The notes: a model not told the origin generated them from the letters alone. A stretch of 26,633 bases of DNA from Gammaproteobacteria bacterium (GCA_013288455.1 JABDBU010000007.1:709-27341), one strand, 5' to 3'. Positions 15,501-24,201 are shown, numbered from the stretch's first letter. Made by a program: numbers and translations.

Positions 15501-16133
15501 TTAAATTTCCATTTTCGCATGATAGCCCATGGCCACTAAATAAACCTCCGCAGAACTGTCTCTGGAGGCAATAGGTTTACGGATAGAAATGCTTGTAAAT
15601 AATCGGCGTAATCGCCCTAAATAGGTTTCGAATCCGTCGCCCTGAAAGATCTTTATCACGAAACTACCTTGCGGCTTTAAGATCCTTTGAGCAAACTCAG
15701 CGGCTAAGTCAGCGAGGTGCATGGCTCTCGGCTGATCAATGCTGCGTACGCCACTGAAGTTTGGTGATATATCGGAAATAATGACATCGACTAATATGTG
15801 CTGTATGTACGCTAAAAATTGATGAAAAATAATTTCTTCACAGAAATCACCTTGAAAAAAGTCTACATTCGACAGGGGGGCCATTGGCAAAATATCGAAT
15901 GCGTACACTCTGCCACGCACGCCAACTAAGCGAGAGGCAACTTCAGACCAACCTCCTGGCGCCGCTCCAAGATCAACGACTACCATACCAGGTTTGATAA
16001 ATTTATCCTTCTTTTGCATTTCTAGCAATTTATAAGCCGATCGCGAACGCAGGCCCTCCTGTTTAGCGCGTTTCACGTAAAGGTCATTTTGGTGCCGCTG
16101 AAGCCAACGTTGGCTACTTTTACTCCTTGGCAT
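15501..16133 (-). CDS. rlmE: 23S rRNA 2'-O-ribose U2552 methyltransferase RlmE (FtsJ)
   Basis: Methylates the 2'-hydroxyl of U2552 in the 23S A-loop, a late 50S maturation step. The SAM-binding motif VVDLGAAPGGWSEVASR is at about residues 48-64, ISDISPNFSGV holds the catalytic Asp (about 121-131), FVIKIFQG the Lys, and SSAEVYLVAMG the Glu. With the Lys in SAYKLLEM near residue 33 this completes the K-D-K-E tetrad. Length 210 aa is typical. The ATG at 16133 lies 14 bases inside the upstream transporter gene and lacks its own ribosome-binding site, so translation is probably coupled. It precedes ftsH as in E. coli, but yhbY is not beside it. Confidence 0.96.
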   Translation of the reverse strand: MPRSKSSQRWLQRHQNDLYVKRAKQEGLRSRSAYKLLEMQKKDKFIKPGMVVVDLGAAPGGWSEVASRLVGVRGRVYAFDILPMAPLSNVDFFQGDFCEEIIFHQFLAYIQHILVDVIISDISPNFSGVRSIDQPRAMHLADLAAEFAQRILKPQGSFVIKIFQGDGFETYLGRLRRLFTSISIRKPIASRDSSAEVYLVAMGYHAKMEI

Positions 16134-17439
16134 TGTGATATAACGCTCGACAATGGGTTTCTTTGATTAGAAAATGCCCAATTAAAAAGGCTAAAATATA
16201 ACAGAGCGGTAATAATACAAGTGCTTTTTGATAATCAGTCACGCGATAAAACGGTACTCCCTGGTGTGTAGCGCCATTCCAGTAAAGTTGCAAGAATAAG
16301 CCGATAACGGGTTGGAACAGTGCACCACCAGCGACGGTGGCCATATTGTTGACTCCGATTGCTGTACCAGCCACACTGGGACGGTTAATATCCTTAACCA
16401 CACCAAACGCGATCGACTGTCCAGAAGCTGCTAGGCCAAATAAAAATAAACAAAGATAGAGGAAGAATAAAGGGAGGTGCGGAATATAAATGACGGAAAT
16501 TAGACCGATAACGCCAAGGCTTGCTGCAAATTTTATAGGGAGACCGCGCAGATTAACCTTGTCTGACCACCAGCCAAATAGAGGACAACCGATACCTATA
16601 GCGAGCCAAATCATAGTACATGCAGTTGCAGCTGCTTCAGTGCTAATGCCATAAGCAGCTACTAAAAATGGAACTCCCCACAACGCGGCAAATGCTGCGA
16701 TCGGTGCCCAAACCATGAATGAATAGAGTGCAAGAAACCAAGTTTGGCTGTTGTAACACACCTGTTTTACACTTTGTACAACGGTTTTTTCAGAGGTGGC
16801 TTGAAATTTATTTCCTTGTAAAACAACTTCAGGACTGTCGCGAACAGCAAGCCAAGTCAGTAGCCCTAATATCATACCTAGCATGGACAAAGCGAGAATA
16901 GTAGGTCGCCATCCCCAATGACCAACGGCGATCCTTAACGGTGTTTCTCCTACAATAGCACCGACACAACTCATGAACTGAACCAAGCCAGTTAACATCG
17001 CGAAATAGCGGGCAGGAAACCAACGGGAAATTAGAAGTAAGGTACCGATGAATGAAAAAGCCGAACCCATGCCCATCATAAAGCGGCCCGCAGAGGCCAT
17101 AGCAACATTGCTACTTATTCCAAAAATCAAAGCACCCATCGCGCAGGTCAAGATCGCAGCGGTAGTTAAGCGTCTAGGCCCAAAACGATCAAACAAAAAT
17201 CCTGCGGGAAGTTGCATTGGCGTATAGGCATAATAATAAAAAGCCGCCATGGTTCCTAAGCTCACTGCATTAAGTCCAAAATCGCGAATGAGTTCGTGAG
17301 TCATGACGGCTGGCGAAACCTGTAATATAAATTCGTATAGGTAAAATAGAGAAGCGAGTATACAAATACTCGCTGCGAGTAAGGTAGGTTTTTCCGTGAC
17401 CAATGCATGTATTTTTGTATCGTTATTTTTGCTAAGCAT
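16120..17439 (-). CDS. MFS transporter, paralogue A
   Basis: A 12-helix major facilitator protein of the inner membrane; substrate unknown. The N-terminal half shows the family motif A in LFDRFGPRRL between helices 2 and 3, the EFILQVSPAVMTHEL helix 1-loop, and GMGSAFSFIG in helix 4. The C-terminal half has the related GWWSDK loop. From ATG 17439 it is 439 aa; codons further upstream are open but overlap the end of paralogue B and lack a ribosome-binding site. It is clearly a tandem duplicate of the next transporter, with most residues alike across the whole length. Its last 14 bases overlap rlmE. The sequence type recalls anion/organic-acid or Legionella Pht-like carriers, but I cannot name a substrate. 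Confidence 0.88.
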   Translation of the reverse strand: MLSKNNDTKIHALVTEKPTLLAASICILASLFYLYEFILQVSPAVMTHELIRDFGLNAVSLGTMAAFYYYAYTPMQLPAGFLFDRFGPRRLTTAAILTCAMGALIFGISSNVAMASAGRFMMGMGSAFSFIGTLLLISRWFPARYFAMLTGLVQFMSCVGAIVGETPLRIAVGHWGWRPTILALSMLGMILGLLTWLAVRDSPEVVLQGNKFQATSEKTVVQSVKQVCYNSQTWFLALYSFMVWAPIAAFAALWGVPFLVAAYGISTEAAATACTMIWLAIGIGCPLFGWWSDKVNLRGLPIKFAASLGVIGLISVIYIPHLPLFFLYLCLFLFGLAASGQSIAFGVVKDINRPSVAGTAIGVNNMATVAGGALFQPVIGLFLQLYWNGATHQGVPFYRVTDYQKALVLLPLCYILAFLIGHFLIKETHCRALYHNAKE

Positions 17440-17488
17440 AATATGTAGACCGAGTAATTGATGAAATGGCAGCGATGGCCGGCAACGA

Positions 17489-18823
17489 TCAGACCATAGT
17501 AGAAGCTTCATCTTGGAAGTGTTGCTTACAATGAGTTTCTTGAACAAAAAATTTGCTTATAACGAATGCCAGAATGTAACACAGAGGTAGGATAAAAAAG
17601 GCTTTACGGTATTCAGCGATTCCATAAAACGGAGCGTCTTTATGCATGACACCAGCCCAGTTGTGGTATAGCAAAATGCCTATCAGTGGTTGAAATAGGG
17701 CTCCACCAGCAACGACCGCCATGTTATTAAGACCAATGGCTGTGCCCACGATGGAGGATGGGTTATTGTCTCGGACGACACCAAAGGACAACGCTTGTCC
17801 TGAGGCTGATAATCCAAAGACGAACAGGACAATATACAACCACATTAGTGGTAATGGAGGGGCGTAAATCACGGTGGTCAGGCTGATGATGCCTAGAAAG
17901 GCGGAAAGGCTCAAAGGAATGGAACGGGATCGGATTTTATCCGACCACCAACCTAACAGTGGGCTACCCAGCCCAATGCCAAGCCAGATCATAATACACG
18001 CCCCAGAAGCGGATTCTGTGTTGATTCCGTAGTGAATGACTAAAAATGGAATACCCCATAAAGCAGCAAACGCGGTAATGGGGGCCCATATGGCGAATGA
18101 GTAGAGGGCAATTAACCAAGTTTGCCTATTACTGCAAACTTGTAATAGGCGTTGTAATTCACTTTTTTTAGAAGAACATTGAAATTTTTTACCTTGCAAG
18201 ACAGTTTCTGGGCTGTCGCGAACAATTACCCACACGAGCATTGTTAAGAAAATTCCTATGATGGAGAGGCCAATGAGGGTCGATCGCCATCCTAAATGAT
18301 TCATCGTGGCGACCAAGGGGGCCTGGCCAGCAATGGCGCCTACAGAACTCATGAGTTGTACAAGACCTGTTAGCAGGGCAAAATATCGCGGATGGAACCA
18401 ACGGGAAACGAGTAACAGGGCACCGATGAAGGAAAAAGCAGAACCGATACCCATGAGGAGCCGACCCATGGATGCCATTGAAACGTTTGGTGTTGTGCCG
18501 AACAGCAGCGCGCCTACTGCACAGAGTAGGGTGGCCAGTGTAAGGAGGCGGCGCGGTCCAAAACGATCAAACAGCAGGCCAGCAGGCAGTTGCATCGGCG
18601 TATAGGAATAGTAGTAAAATGCAGCCATCGTTCCCAGGCTTGCCGCATTTAAGTTGAGGTCACGCATCAGTTCATTGGTCATGACAGCAGGGGAGACTTG
18701 CAGGATGAATTCGTACATGTAAAACATCGCAGCAAGGGTACAAATGACCGAAGCAAGAAAGAATTGCTTTTTTAGTGCGTAGGGAATGCTATGCACTAGA
18801 ACGGCTTCGTTGTCATACATCAT
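17489..18823 (-). CDS. MFS transporter, paralogue B
   Basis: Second copy of the tandem MFS pair, 12 predicted helices, inner membrane, substrate unknown. It shares with paralogue A the blocks EFILQVSPAVMT, GTMAAFYYY, YTPMQLPAG, LFDRFGPRRLL, GSAFSFIGALLL and the C-terminal LPLCYILAF followed by ETHC. The divergent parts are the N-terminal 20 residues, the central loop (KKFQCSSKKSEL) and the C-tail. I chose ATG 18823 (445 aa) because it aligns in length with paralogue A; a TTG at 18856 would add 11 residues, and neither has a clear ribosome-binding site. The 49-base gap to paralogue A suggests one transcript continuing through rlmE, ftsH and glmM. Confidence 0.87.
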   Translation of the reverse strand: MMYDNEAVLVHSIPYALKKQFFLASVICTLAAMFYMYEFILQVSPAVMTNELMRDLNLNAASLGTMAAFYYYSYTPMQLPAGLLFDRFGPRRLLTLATLLCAVGALLFGTTPNVSMASMGRLLMGIGSAFSFIGALLLVSRWFHPRYFALLTGLVQLMSSVGAIAGQAPLVATMNHLGWRSTLIGLSIIGIFLTMLVWVIVRDSPETVLQGKKFQCSSKKSELQRLLQVCSNRQTWLIALYSFAIWAPITAFAALWGIPFLVIHYGINTESASGACIMIWLGIGLGSPLLGWWSDKIRSRSIPLSLSAFLGIISLTTVIYAPPLPLMWLYIVLFVFGLSASGQALSFGVVRDNNPSSIVGTAIGLNNMAVVAGGALFQPLIGILLYHNWAGVMHKDAPFYGIAEYRKAFFILPLCYILAFVISKFFVQETHCKQHFQDEASTMV

Positions 18824-18950
18824 TAGATCATCTAGGTCACATATTTCATGAAACAATAAGGGATTGAGATTTTGATTGCAAGCCGCAATGGGACCTCGAT
18901 AGATTGAGTATCTTGATTTACCTGCTGTAATGTGAATCTAGGGGATAGTT

Positions 18951-18959
18951 TGCTATACT
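18951..18959 (+). promoter_or_regulatory. Extended -10 promoter of the tRNA-Leu gene
   Basis: TGCTATACT, a TGn-extended -10 box, lies 14 bases before the tRNA, followed by the GC-rich GCGTCGCC discriminator typical of growth-rate and stringent-controlled stable RNA promoters. The -35 region is weak. Confidence 0.5.
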
Positions 18960-18973
18960 GCGTCGCCTCTGTT

Positions 18974-19060
18974 GCCGGGATGGCGGAATCGGTAGACGCG
19001 CCGGACTCAAAATTCGGTGATGGTGACATCGTGTGGGTTCAAGTCCCACTCTCGGTACCA
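18974..19060 (+). tRNA. tRNA-Leu (anticodon CAA)
   Basis: An 87-base class II tRNA. The acceptor GCCGGGA pairs with TCTCGGT (two G-U pairs). The D-arm is GGCGGAATCGGTAGACGCG. The anticodon stem CCGGA/TTCGG encloses the loop CTCAAAA, placing CAA at 19008-19010, which reads UUG. A long variable arm (GTGATGGTGACATCG) and the T-arm GTGGGTTCAAGTCCCAC follow. The 3' CCA is encoded (19058-19060). I saw no repeat of its 3' end nearby, so there is no sign of an integrated element using it as att site. Confidence 0.96.
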
Positions 19061-19106
19061 TGTTTTTAGTGCTCATGCTTTGAATAAATTGATTGTGACG
19101 GCGATC

Positions 19107-19529
19107 ATGTCTGAGATTAAGACAGTGTTGGGCTTTGATTTTGGCTTGCAACATATCGGTGTAGCAGTCGCGCATACTTCACCGGCGATGGCACAGCCGT
19201 TAACTAGTTTAAATGCATCAAAGGAAGAGCCGCTGTGGAGAGAGATTGCTGCTCTACTAAAACTGTGGTCTCCTGATGCCTTAGTCGTTGGTATACCATT
19301 AAATATGGATGGTACGGATCAAGCGATAACGCATTTTTCTCGTGATTTTTCAAAAAATTTAGAACAACGTTTTCATTTGCCTGTTTTTTTCGTCGATGAA
19401 CGATTGACTACGGTTGAAGCTCGTTCGCGTTTATTTGCATCAGGGGGATACAAAGCGTTACAGAAGAAGGCCATTGATAGCGTTTCAGCGCAGCTGATTC
19501 TAGAAACTTGGCTAGATTCCTGTTTGTGA
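19107..19529 (+). CDS. ruvX: RuvX/YqgF RNase H-fold nuclease
   Basis: YqgF-family protein with an RNase H fold, called a putative Holliday-junction resolvase and in E. coli linked to 16S rRNA 5'-end maturation. Signature pieces: VLGFDFGLQHIGVAVA with the first catalytic Asp (about residues 7-22), VVGIPLNMDGT (about 62-72), and VFFVDERLTTVEARS with the second acid (about 95-109). It ends with the usual KKAIDSVSAQLILETWL helix containing the third Asp. ATG 19107 gives 140 aa, the normal length; upstream in-frame codons run into the tRNA gene and are rejected. It follows tRNA-Leu by 46 bases and murJ by -13 bases of gap, so a tRNA-ruvX-murJ-ribF read-through is plausible. Confidence 0.93.
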   Translation: MSEIKTVLGFDFGLQHIGVAVAHTSPAMAQPLTSLNASKEEPLWREIAALLKLWSPDALVVGIPLNMDGTDQAITHFSRDFSKNLEQRFHLPVFFVDERLTTVEARSRLFASGGYKALQKKAIDSVSAQLILETWLDSCL

Positions 19530-19542
19530 CTAGATTTTTATC

Positions 19543-21075
19543 ATGAGTAGGGCATTATTTAAATCGACATCCATTGTTGCTACGATGACTTTTGTATCGC
19601 GGATTTTAGGTTTTGCGAGAGATATCATAGCGGCGAGAATTTTTGGTGCGACAGCAGCTGTGGATGCGTTTTATATCGCTTTCAAAATTCCTAACTTCAT
19701 GCGTGGTTTATTTGCCGAAGGCTCTTTTTCAACCGCGTTTGTCCCTACGTTAGCACACTATAAGCAAACACAGAGCGAAAGAGAAATACAACAGTTTATT
19801 GCACATATGACAGGTGTGCTTGGCCTGATCCTGTTGATAGTGAGTGTAGTGGGTGTTTTAGGAAGCAAGGGCTTGATCGCGCTTTTTGCGCCTGGACTCG
19901 ATCCCTATCGGTTTCAGTTAGCCAGCGAAATGTTAAGGATAACTTTTCCTTATTTGATGTTAATTTCTTTAACCGCGCTGATAGGGGCTATTTTAAATTG
20001 TTATGGACTATTTTGGGTTCCTGCGTTTACACCCGCCTTATTAAATCTCTGTTTAATTGCAACATCATTTGGCATGACACGCTACTTTGATGTACCCGTA
20101 AAAGCGCAAGCATTTGGTGTATTATTGGCGGGATTACTGCAACTTGGATTTCAATTACCCTTTCTGAAACAGCTCAACCTTTTACGCAGACCGCGCTTTA
20201 AGAGGCGTGATCCGGGCGTACAGCAGGTTTTAAAACTCATGCTCCCCGCTTTGTTTGGAGCTTCTGTGGGGCAAATCAGTTTATTGCTCAATACCGTTTT
20301 TGCATCCTTTTTAGTAGCAGGTAGTGTTACTTGGTTATATTACTCTGATAGGCTGGCTTATTTTCCTTTAGGTATTTTTGGCGTTGCTCTCATGACAGTG
20401 CTATTACCGCACCTATCTCGCCAATATGCTGCGAAAACTCCTGAAGCATTTTCCAGTACAGTAAACTGGGGTTTGCGTTGCAATTTGTTGATAGGTATCC
20501 CTGCTTCGCTGACTTTGTTAATTCTATCAGGACCTTTAATTATCAGTTTATTTCATTATGGTAAATTTACTTTACATGATGTGTTGATGACTCAACGTAG
20601 TGTAGTGGCCTATGCTGTAGGTTTGCAGGCTTTCATGTTGATTAAAATATTGGCAGCTACTTTTTATGCACAACAAAATATTCGCACGCCGGTTCGTCTA
20701 GGAATTATTGCATTACTAGTAAATGTATTTCTTAACGCGTTGTTGATTTTTCCGTTTAAACATGCTGGTTTAGCTTTAGCAAGTTCCTTATCTGCTTGGT
20801 TGAATGCAGTTTTGCTACTACAAGGGCTAAGGGCACGTGGCATTTTGCGGTGGCAATCAGGCTGGATACTTTTTATGTGGCGTTTATTATTTGCCAACGG
20901 CGCACTCGGTTTATTTCTTTACTGGACGGCAGCTTCTTTGTCCGTTTGGTTACAGTGGGATTGGCGACAACGTTTCCTGCACATTGTATCGTTGGGTTTT
21001 GTATCTATCCTCGTTTATGTCGGCTGTTTATGGATAAGTGGTTTGCGTTTCCAAGATCTAAAAGCAACGCCATGA
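19543..21075 (+). CDS. murJ: Lipid II flippase MurJ (MviN)
   Basis: Polytopic inner-membrane flippase of the MOP superfamily that moves lipid II to the periplasmic face for peptidoglycan synthesis. The N-terminus carries the strongly conserved FVSRILGFARDIIAARIFG and DAFYIAFKIPNFMRGLFAEG blocks (about residues 18-62), including the functionally important arginines and the SFSTAFVP helix. About 14 hydrophobic segments fill the 510 aa, the family norm. It starts 13 bases after ruvX, and its TGA overlaps the ribF ATG by 4 bases (ATGA). In many gammaproteobacteria murJ-ribF precedes ileS-lspA; here spoT faces the pair instead. Confidence 0.97.
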   Translation: MSRALFKSTSIVATMTFVSRILGFARDIIAARIFGATAAVDAFYIAFKIPNFMRGLFAEGSFSTAFVPTLAHYKQTQSEREIQQFIAHMTGVLGLILLIVSVVGVLGSKGLIALFAPGLDPYRFQLASEMLRITFPYLMLISLTALIGAILNCYGLFWVPAFTPALLNLCLIATSFGMTRYFDVPVKAQAFGVLLAGLLQLGFQLPFLKQLNLLRRPRFKRRDPGVQQVLKLMLPALFGASVGQISLLLNTVFASFLVAGSVTWLYYSDRLAYFPLGIFGVALMTVLLPHLSRQYAAKTPEAFSSTVNWGLRCNLLIGIPASLTLLILSGPLIISLFHYGKFTLHDVLMTQRSVVAYAVGLQAFMLIKILAATFYAQQNIRTPVRLGIIALLVNVFLNALLIFPFKHAGLALASSLSAWLNAVLLLQGLRARGILRWQSGWILFMWRLLFANGALGLFLYWTAASLSVWLQWDWRQRFLHIVSLGFVSILVYVGCLWISGLRFQDLKATP

Positions 21076-22013
21076 CCGAATTGATTCGTGGGTTATACAA
21101 TTTAGGTGACAGAAACAAGGGCTGTGTGTTGACTATTGGTAACTTTGACGGTTTGCATCGTGGACACCAGGCTCTCATTCGAGTCTTACGACAGCAAGCA
21201 GAACGTTTAAAATTACCCAGCTGTGTAATGCTTTTTGAGCCTCATCCCCAGGAGTTTTTTTTAGGAGAGAAAGCGCCAGCACGCTTGATGAGTTTGTGTG
21301 AAAAGGTAAAAATTTTTCGAGAATTATCTGTGGATAGAGTTTGTTGTTTGCGTTTTAACCAGTGCTTGGCAGATATGGAAGCAGAAGCCTTCATCAAGGA
21401 AATTTTAGTTCAGCGATTAGGAGTACACTTGGTAGTAATAGGAGATGATTTTAAATTTGGTAGAACGCGTCAGGGTGATTTTGATCGCTTAAAAAAATGC
21501 GGGCAACAGTATCAGTTTGAAGTTTATAGAACTAAGACTGAGTTGTTATCTGGACAACGCATAGGCAGCTCTCGGGTACGTGATGCGGTAGAGCGGGGAA
21601 ATTTTGTTTTGGCATCGCAATTATTAATGCGGCCTTTTACACTCAGCGGTCGTATTATTCGTGGCGAACAACGCGGTCGTTTGTTGGGTTTTCCTACCGC
21701 AAATATTTCCTTGCATCGTTTGATTTTGCCATTAACTGGTGTTTTTGTCGTTCGTGTGCATGGTGTTGGAAAAAAACCTTTGCATGGAGTCGCAAACTGC
21801 GGTATAAGGCCGACAGTCGACGGCTTAAAGAAGTTATTAGAGGTGCATTTGTTGGATTTTTACAAAAATATCTACGGATGTAAGTTGGAAATAGAATTTT
21901 TAGAAAGGATTCGTGACGAAAGAAAATTTGCTTCCTTAGAGGCACTGAAAGAGCAAATTACTAAAGATGTCAGTTTTGCTACAGAATATTTTACTTCTAA
22001 GTCATACGTGTAG
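21072..22013 (+). CDS. ribF: Bifunctional riboflavin kinase/FAD synthetase RibF
   Basis: Converts riboflavin to FMN and then FAD. The N-terminal adenylyltransferase (residues 1 to about 185) has the nucleotidyltransferase loop TIGNFDGLHRGHQAL (about 18-32), the GDDFKFGRTRQGD segment and IGSSRVRDAVERGNF. The C-terminal flavokinase starts with GRIIRGEQRGRLLGFPTANI (about 193-212), contains GVANCGIRPTVDG and ends with the FLERIRDERKFASLEALKEQI helix. From ATG 21072 the protein is 313 aa, normal. The ATGA overlap with murJ indicates coupling. The frame is open upstream for about 90 codons inside murJ, but that part is not family sequence. Confidence 0.97.
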   Translation: MTELIRGLYNLGDRNKGCVLTIGNFDGLHRGHQALIRVLRQQAERLKLPSCVMLFEPHPQEFFLGEKAPARLMSLCEKVKIFRELSVDRVCCLRFNQCLADMEAEAFIKEILVQRLGVHLVVIGDDFKFGRTRQGDFDRLKKCGQQYQFEVYRTKTELLSGQRIGSSRVRDAVERGNFVLASQLLMRPFTLSGRIIRGEQRGRLLGFPTANISLHRLILPLTGVFVVRVHGVGKKPLHGVANCGIRPTVDGLKKLLEVHLLDFYKNIYGCKLEIEFLERIRDERKFASLEALKEQITKDVSFATEYFTSKSYV

Positions 22014-22034
22014 ATCTGCGTACAGGTTGATTAC

Positions 22035-22063
22035 TTTAAGGTTTCAATGTAAGTATCCGTTTT
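22035..22063. repeat. 29-base direct repeat, copy outside spoT
   Basis: Begins TTTAAGGTTTCAATG and ends AAGTATCCGTTTT; identical in all 29 bases to 22295-22323 inside spoT. It lies in the ribF-spoT convergent gap, 24 bases beyond the spoT stop codon. Flanking bases do not match. Confidence 0.95.
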
Positions 22064-22086
22064 GATGTAGTGGGGGCTGTTTATCT

Positions 22087-24201
22087 TTACAGGGAGCGGT
22101 GACGTGTAATTTTCACGACTGTTTTAACAGTTCGGATCAAGCGTATTACTTTGGCAAGGTGTTTTCGATTTTTGACCGACAAAGTGAAATGTACAGTGCA
22201 ATGCTTTCGATCTCGATTATCGATGCTAATGTTGTCAATATTGGTATCTGCTTTGGCGATTTGATGTGTTAAGTGCGCGAGGACGCCGCGTTCATTTAAG
22301 GTTTCAATGTAAGTATCCGTTTTAAAGAAACCGTCGGTCGTTTTTTCCCATTGCAAGGGAACACTGCGCTGACGGTTTTTTTCTAACAATCGTATTGCAT
22401 ACTTGCAGCGTTGTAAGTGCGCAGTAAGGCCATGCCCGGCATTGAGTAATCCGACGATTTCATCATCAGGAATAGGACGACAGCATGCAGAAAACGTAAT
22501 TAAACTGTGGTCGGCGCCTTTGATAAATAAAGGCAGAGGGCTTGCTTTTTTTTGCTTAGAAATTTTTTTTTGATTATATAGGATAGTGGAAATCAACAGT
22601 GGATGGGTATAGCCTAAGCCTATCGATTCAAGCAAATCCTCAAAGGAAGCAAAGTGGAATTTTATTAAGATTTTATTAAGATGTTTCTCTTGTAAGTGGA
22701 TGGAGTCCTGACCCAGGGGTAGTAATGCGTTGTCGAGTAGGCGTTGGCCGAGTTGAACGGCTTCGTTGTGCTGTTTTGTTTTAAAAAATTGACGAATGTG
22801 GCTGCGTGCTCGGCCGGTGGCAACAAAATCTAACCAACGTGAATCTGGCAAGGCTTGTGGATCGGTAATAATTTCCACGGTTTGTCCACTTTGTAGTGGG
22901 TTGCTTAAAAGCACCAACTGCTTGTCGATTCTGGCCGCAACACAATGATCACCTATATCAGAATGAACGGCATAGGCAAAATCGATTGGTGTGGCTTTCT
23001 GTGGAAGCTCGATGATGTCTCCTTTCGGTGTAAAAATATAGATGTCACTGGGAAAAAGATCTATTTTAACTGTTTCTATAAATTCCAAAGAGCTGGGAGT
23101 GATTTTTTGAATGTCTAGTAGTCGTTTTAGCCATTCACGTGCACGTAAATGAGGTCTTAATTCATTTTCTTTGTTCTGTTCTAGCCAATAACTGACGATG
23201 CCGTGTTCAGCACAATTATCCATGTTGATAGTGCGAATTTGGATATGTATTGGAGTGCTAGGTCCAAATACTGTGCTATGTAAAGCTTGATAACCGTTCG
23301 CTTTTGGTAAGGCAATGTAATCATGAAAATGATCTGGTAGCGGCTTATACAGATTATGTACAGCACCTAGAACGCGATAACAGCTATCTGTACTGTCAAC
23401 AATGATGCAAAAAATAGGTATATCTATAATTTCATGAAATGCTAAATGGTTATCACGCATCTTTTTGTAAATGGGATATAGGTGCTTTTTTTTATGCCAA
23501 ATTTCACTGGGTTTTAAGTGATGTTGCTGTAGACAAGCTCTGAAATCTGCCTCAATTTTACTAACTAATGCTTTGCGTTTACGCCGGGCCCTCTGTAATA
23601 CCGATTGCAAGATGCGGTAGCGCCAGGGATAGAGGCTAAATAAACAAAGATCTTCCAGTTCAATACGCATGGCATGCATGCCTAGGCGTTGTGCAATCGG
23701 TGCATAGATATCCAGGGTTTCTTTGGCAATACGTCGTCGTTTTTCAGTGGACACTGCCGAGATCGTACGCATGTTATGTAATCTATCTGCTAGTTTTATC
23801 AAGATGATGCGGATGTCTTTTGCCATCGCGAGTAACATTTTTCGAAAATTTTCTGCTTGTGCTTCCGCACGGCTCTGAAATTGAATTTGTTTCAACTTGC
23901 TTAACCCATCAACCAATTCGGCAATTTCGGAACTGAAAGTAGTCGTTAGCACGTTTTTTTCAATAGAAGTATCCTCGATGATATCGTGCAGAATAGCGAC
24001 GATAAGCGTCTGCGAATCCATGCGCATCTGTGCGAGAATTTTGGCGACGGCAATGGGGTGAGTTATGTACGGATCACCGTTATGTCGCCGCTGGCCAGCA
24101 TGGGCTTTATCAGCAAATTGATAAGCAGTATAGATCCGTTGGATCTGCTCAATGGGCAAGTATTCTTGCAATTCTTGTTTGAGCTCACTAAACAGTTGCA
24201 T
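22087..24201 (-). CDS. spoT: RelA/SpoT-family (p)ppGpp hydrolase SpoT with altered synthetase site
   Basis: Controls the alarmone (p)ppGpp. The hydrolase HD domain is intact: QRRHNGDPYITHP, LHDIIEDT and KLADRLHNMRT supply the expected Arg, His, Asp, Glu and Asn ligands (residues about 37-160). The synthetase fold is recognisable (DYIALPKANGYQALHSTVFG), but the GRxK motif reads HKKK in KKKHLYPIY and the catalytic Glu of the ExQIRT motif is His in IHIQIRT. Synthesis is therefore probably weak or lost. TGS (IYIFTPKGDIIELP, about 390) and C-terminal ACT (RGVLAHLTHQIAKAD, about 635) domains follow. Length is 704 aa, as in E. coli. It follows rpoZ by 21 bases, the usual order, but gmk is missing upstream and the usual downstream genes are replaced by ribF. 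Confidence 0.95.
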   Translation of the reverse strand: MQLFSELKQELQEYLPIEQIQRIYTAYQFADKAHAGQRRHNGDPYITHPIAVAKILAQMRMDSQTLIVAILHDIIEDTSIEKNVLTTTFSSEIAELVDGLSKLKQIQFQSRAEAQAENFRKMLLAMAKDIRIILIKLADRLHNMRTISAVSTEKRRRIAKETLDIYAPIAQRLGMHAMRIELEDLCLFSLYPWRYRILQSVLQRARRKRKALVSKIEADFRACLQQHHLKPSEIWHKKKHLYPIYKKMRDNHLAFHEIIDIPIFCIIVDSTDSCYRVLGAVHNLYKPLPDHFHDYIALPKANGYQALHSTVFGPSTPIHIQIRTINMDNCAEHGIVSYWLEQNKENELRPHLRAREWLKRLLDIQKITPSSLEFIETVKIDLFPSDIYIFTPKGDIIELPQKATPIDFAYAVHSDIGDHCVAARIDKQLVLLSNPLQSGQTVEIITDPQALPDSRWLDFVATGRARSHIRQFFKTKQHNEAVQLGQRLLDNALLPLGQDSIHLQEKHLNKILIKFHFASFEDLLESIGLGYTHPLLISTILYNQKKISKQKKASPLPLFIKGADHSLITFSACCRPIPDDEIVGLLNAGHGLTAHLQRCKYAIRLLEKNRQRSVPLQWEKTTDGFFKTDTYIETLNERGVLAHLTHQIAKADTNIDNISIDNRDRKHCTVHFTLSVKNRKHLAKVIRLIRTVKTVVKITRHRSL
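22295..22323. repeat. 29-base direct repeat, copy inside spoT
   Basis: Same 29 bases as 22035-22063, in the same orientation and 260 bases away. On the minus strand it encodes residues KTDTYIETL at the start of the SpoT ACT domain, so this copy is presumably the original. Confidence 0.95.

Noticed and set aside
19040..19090. Integration site at the 3' end of tRNA-Leu
   Set aside because: No second copy of the tRNA 3' end, no integrase and no foreign genes follow; ruvX-murJ-ribF are core genes.
19017..19106. N-terminal extension of RuvX into the tRNA gene
   Set aside because: The upstream codons are tRNA-Leu sequence read as protein; the family N-terminus begins at ATG 19107.
20796..21071. 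N-terminal extension of RibF inside murJ
   Set aside because: The residues are an out-of-frame reading of the MurJ C-terminus; ATG 21072 with the ATGA overlap gives the normal RibF length.
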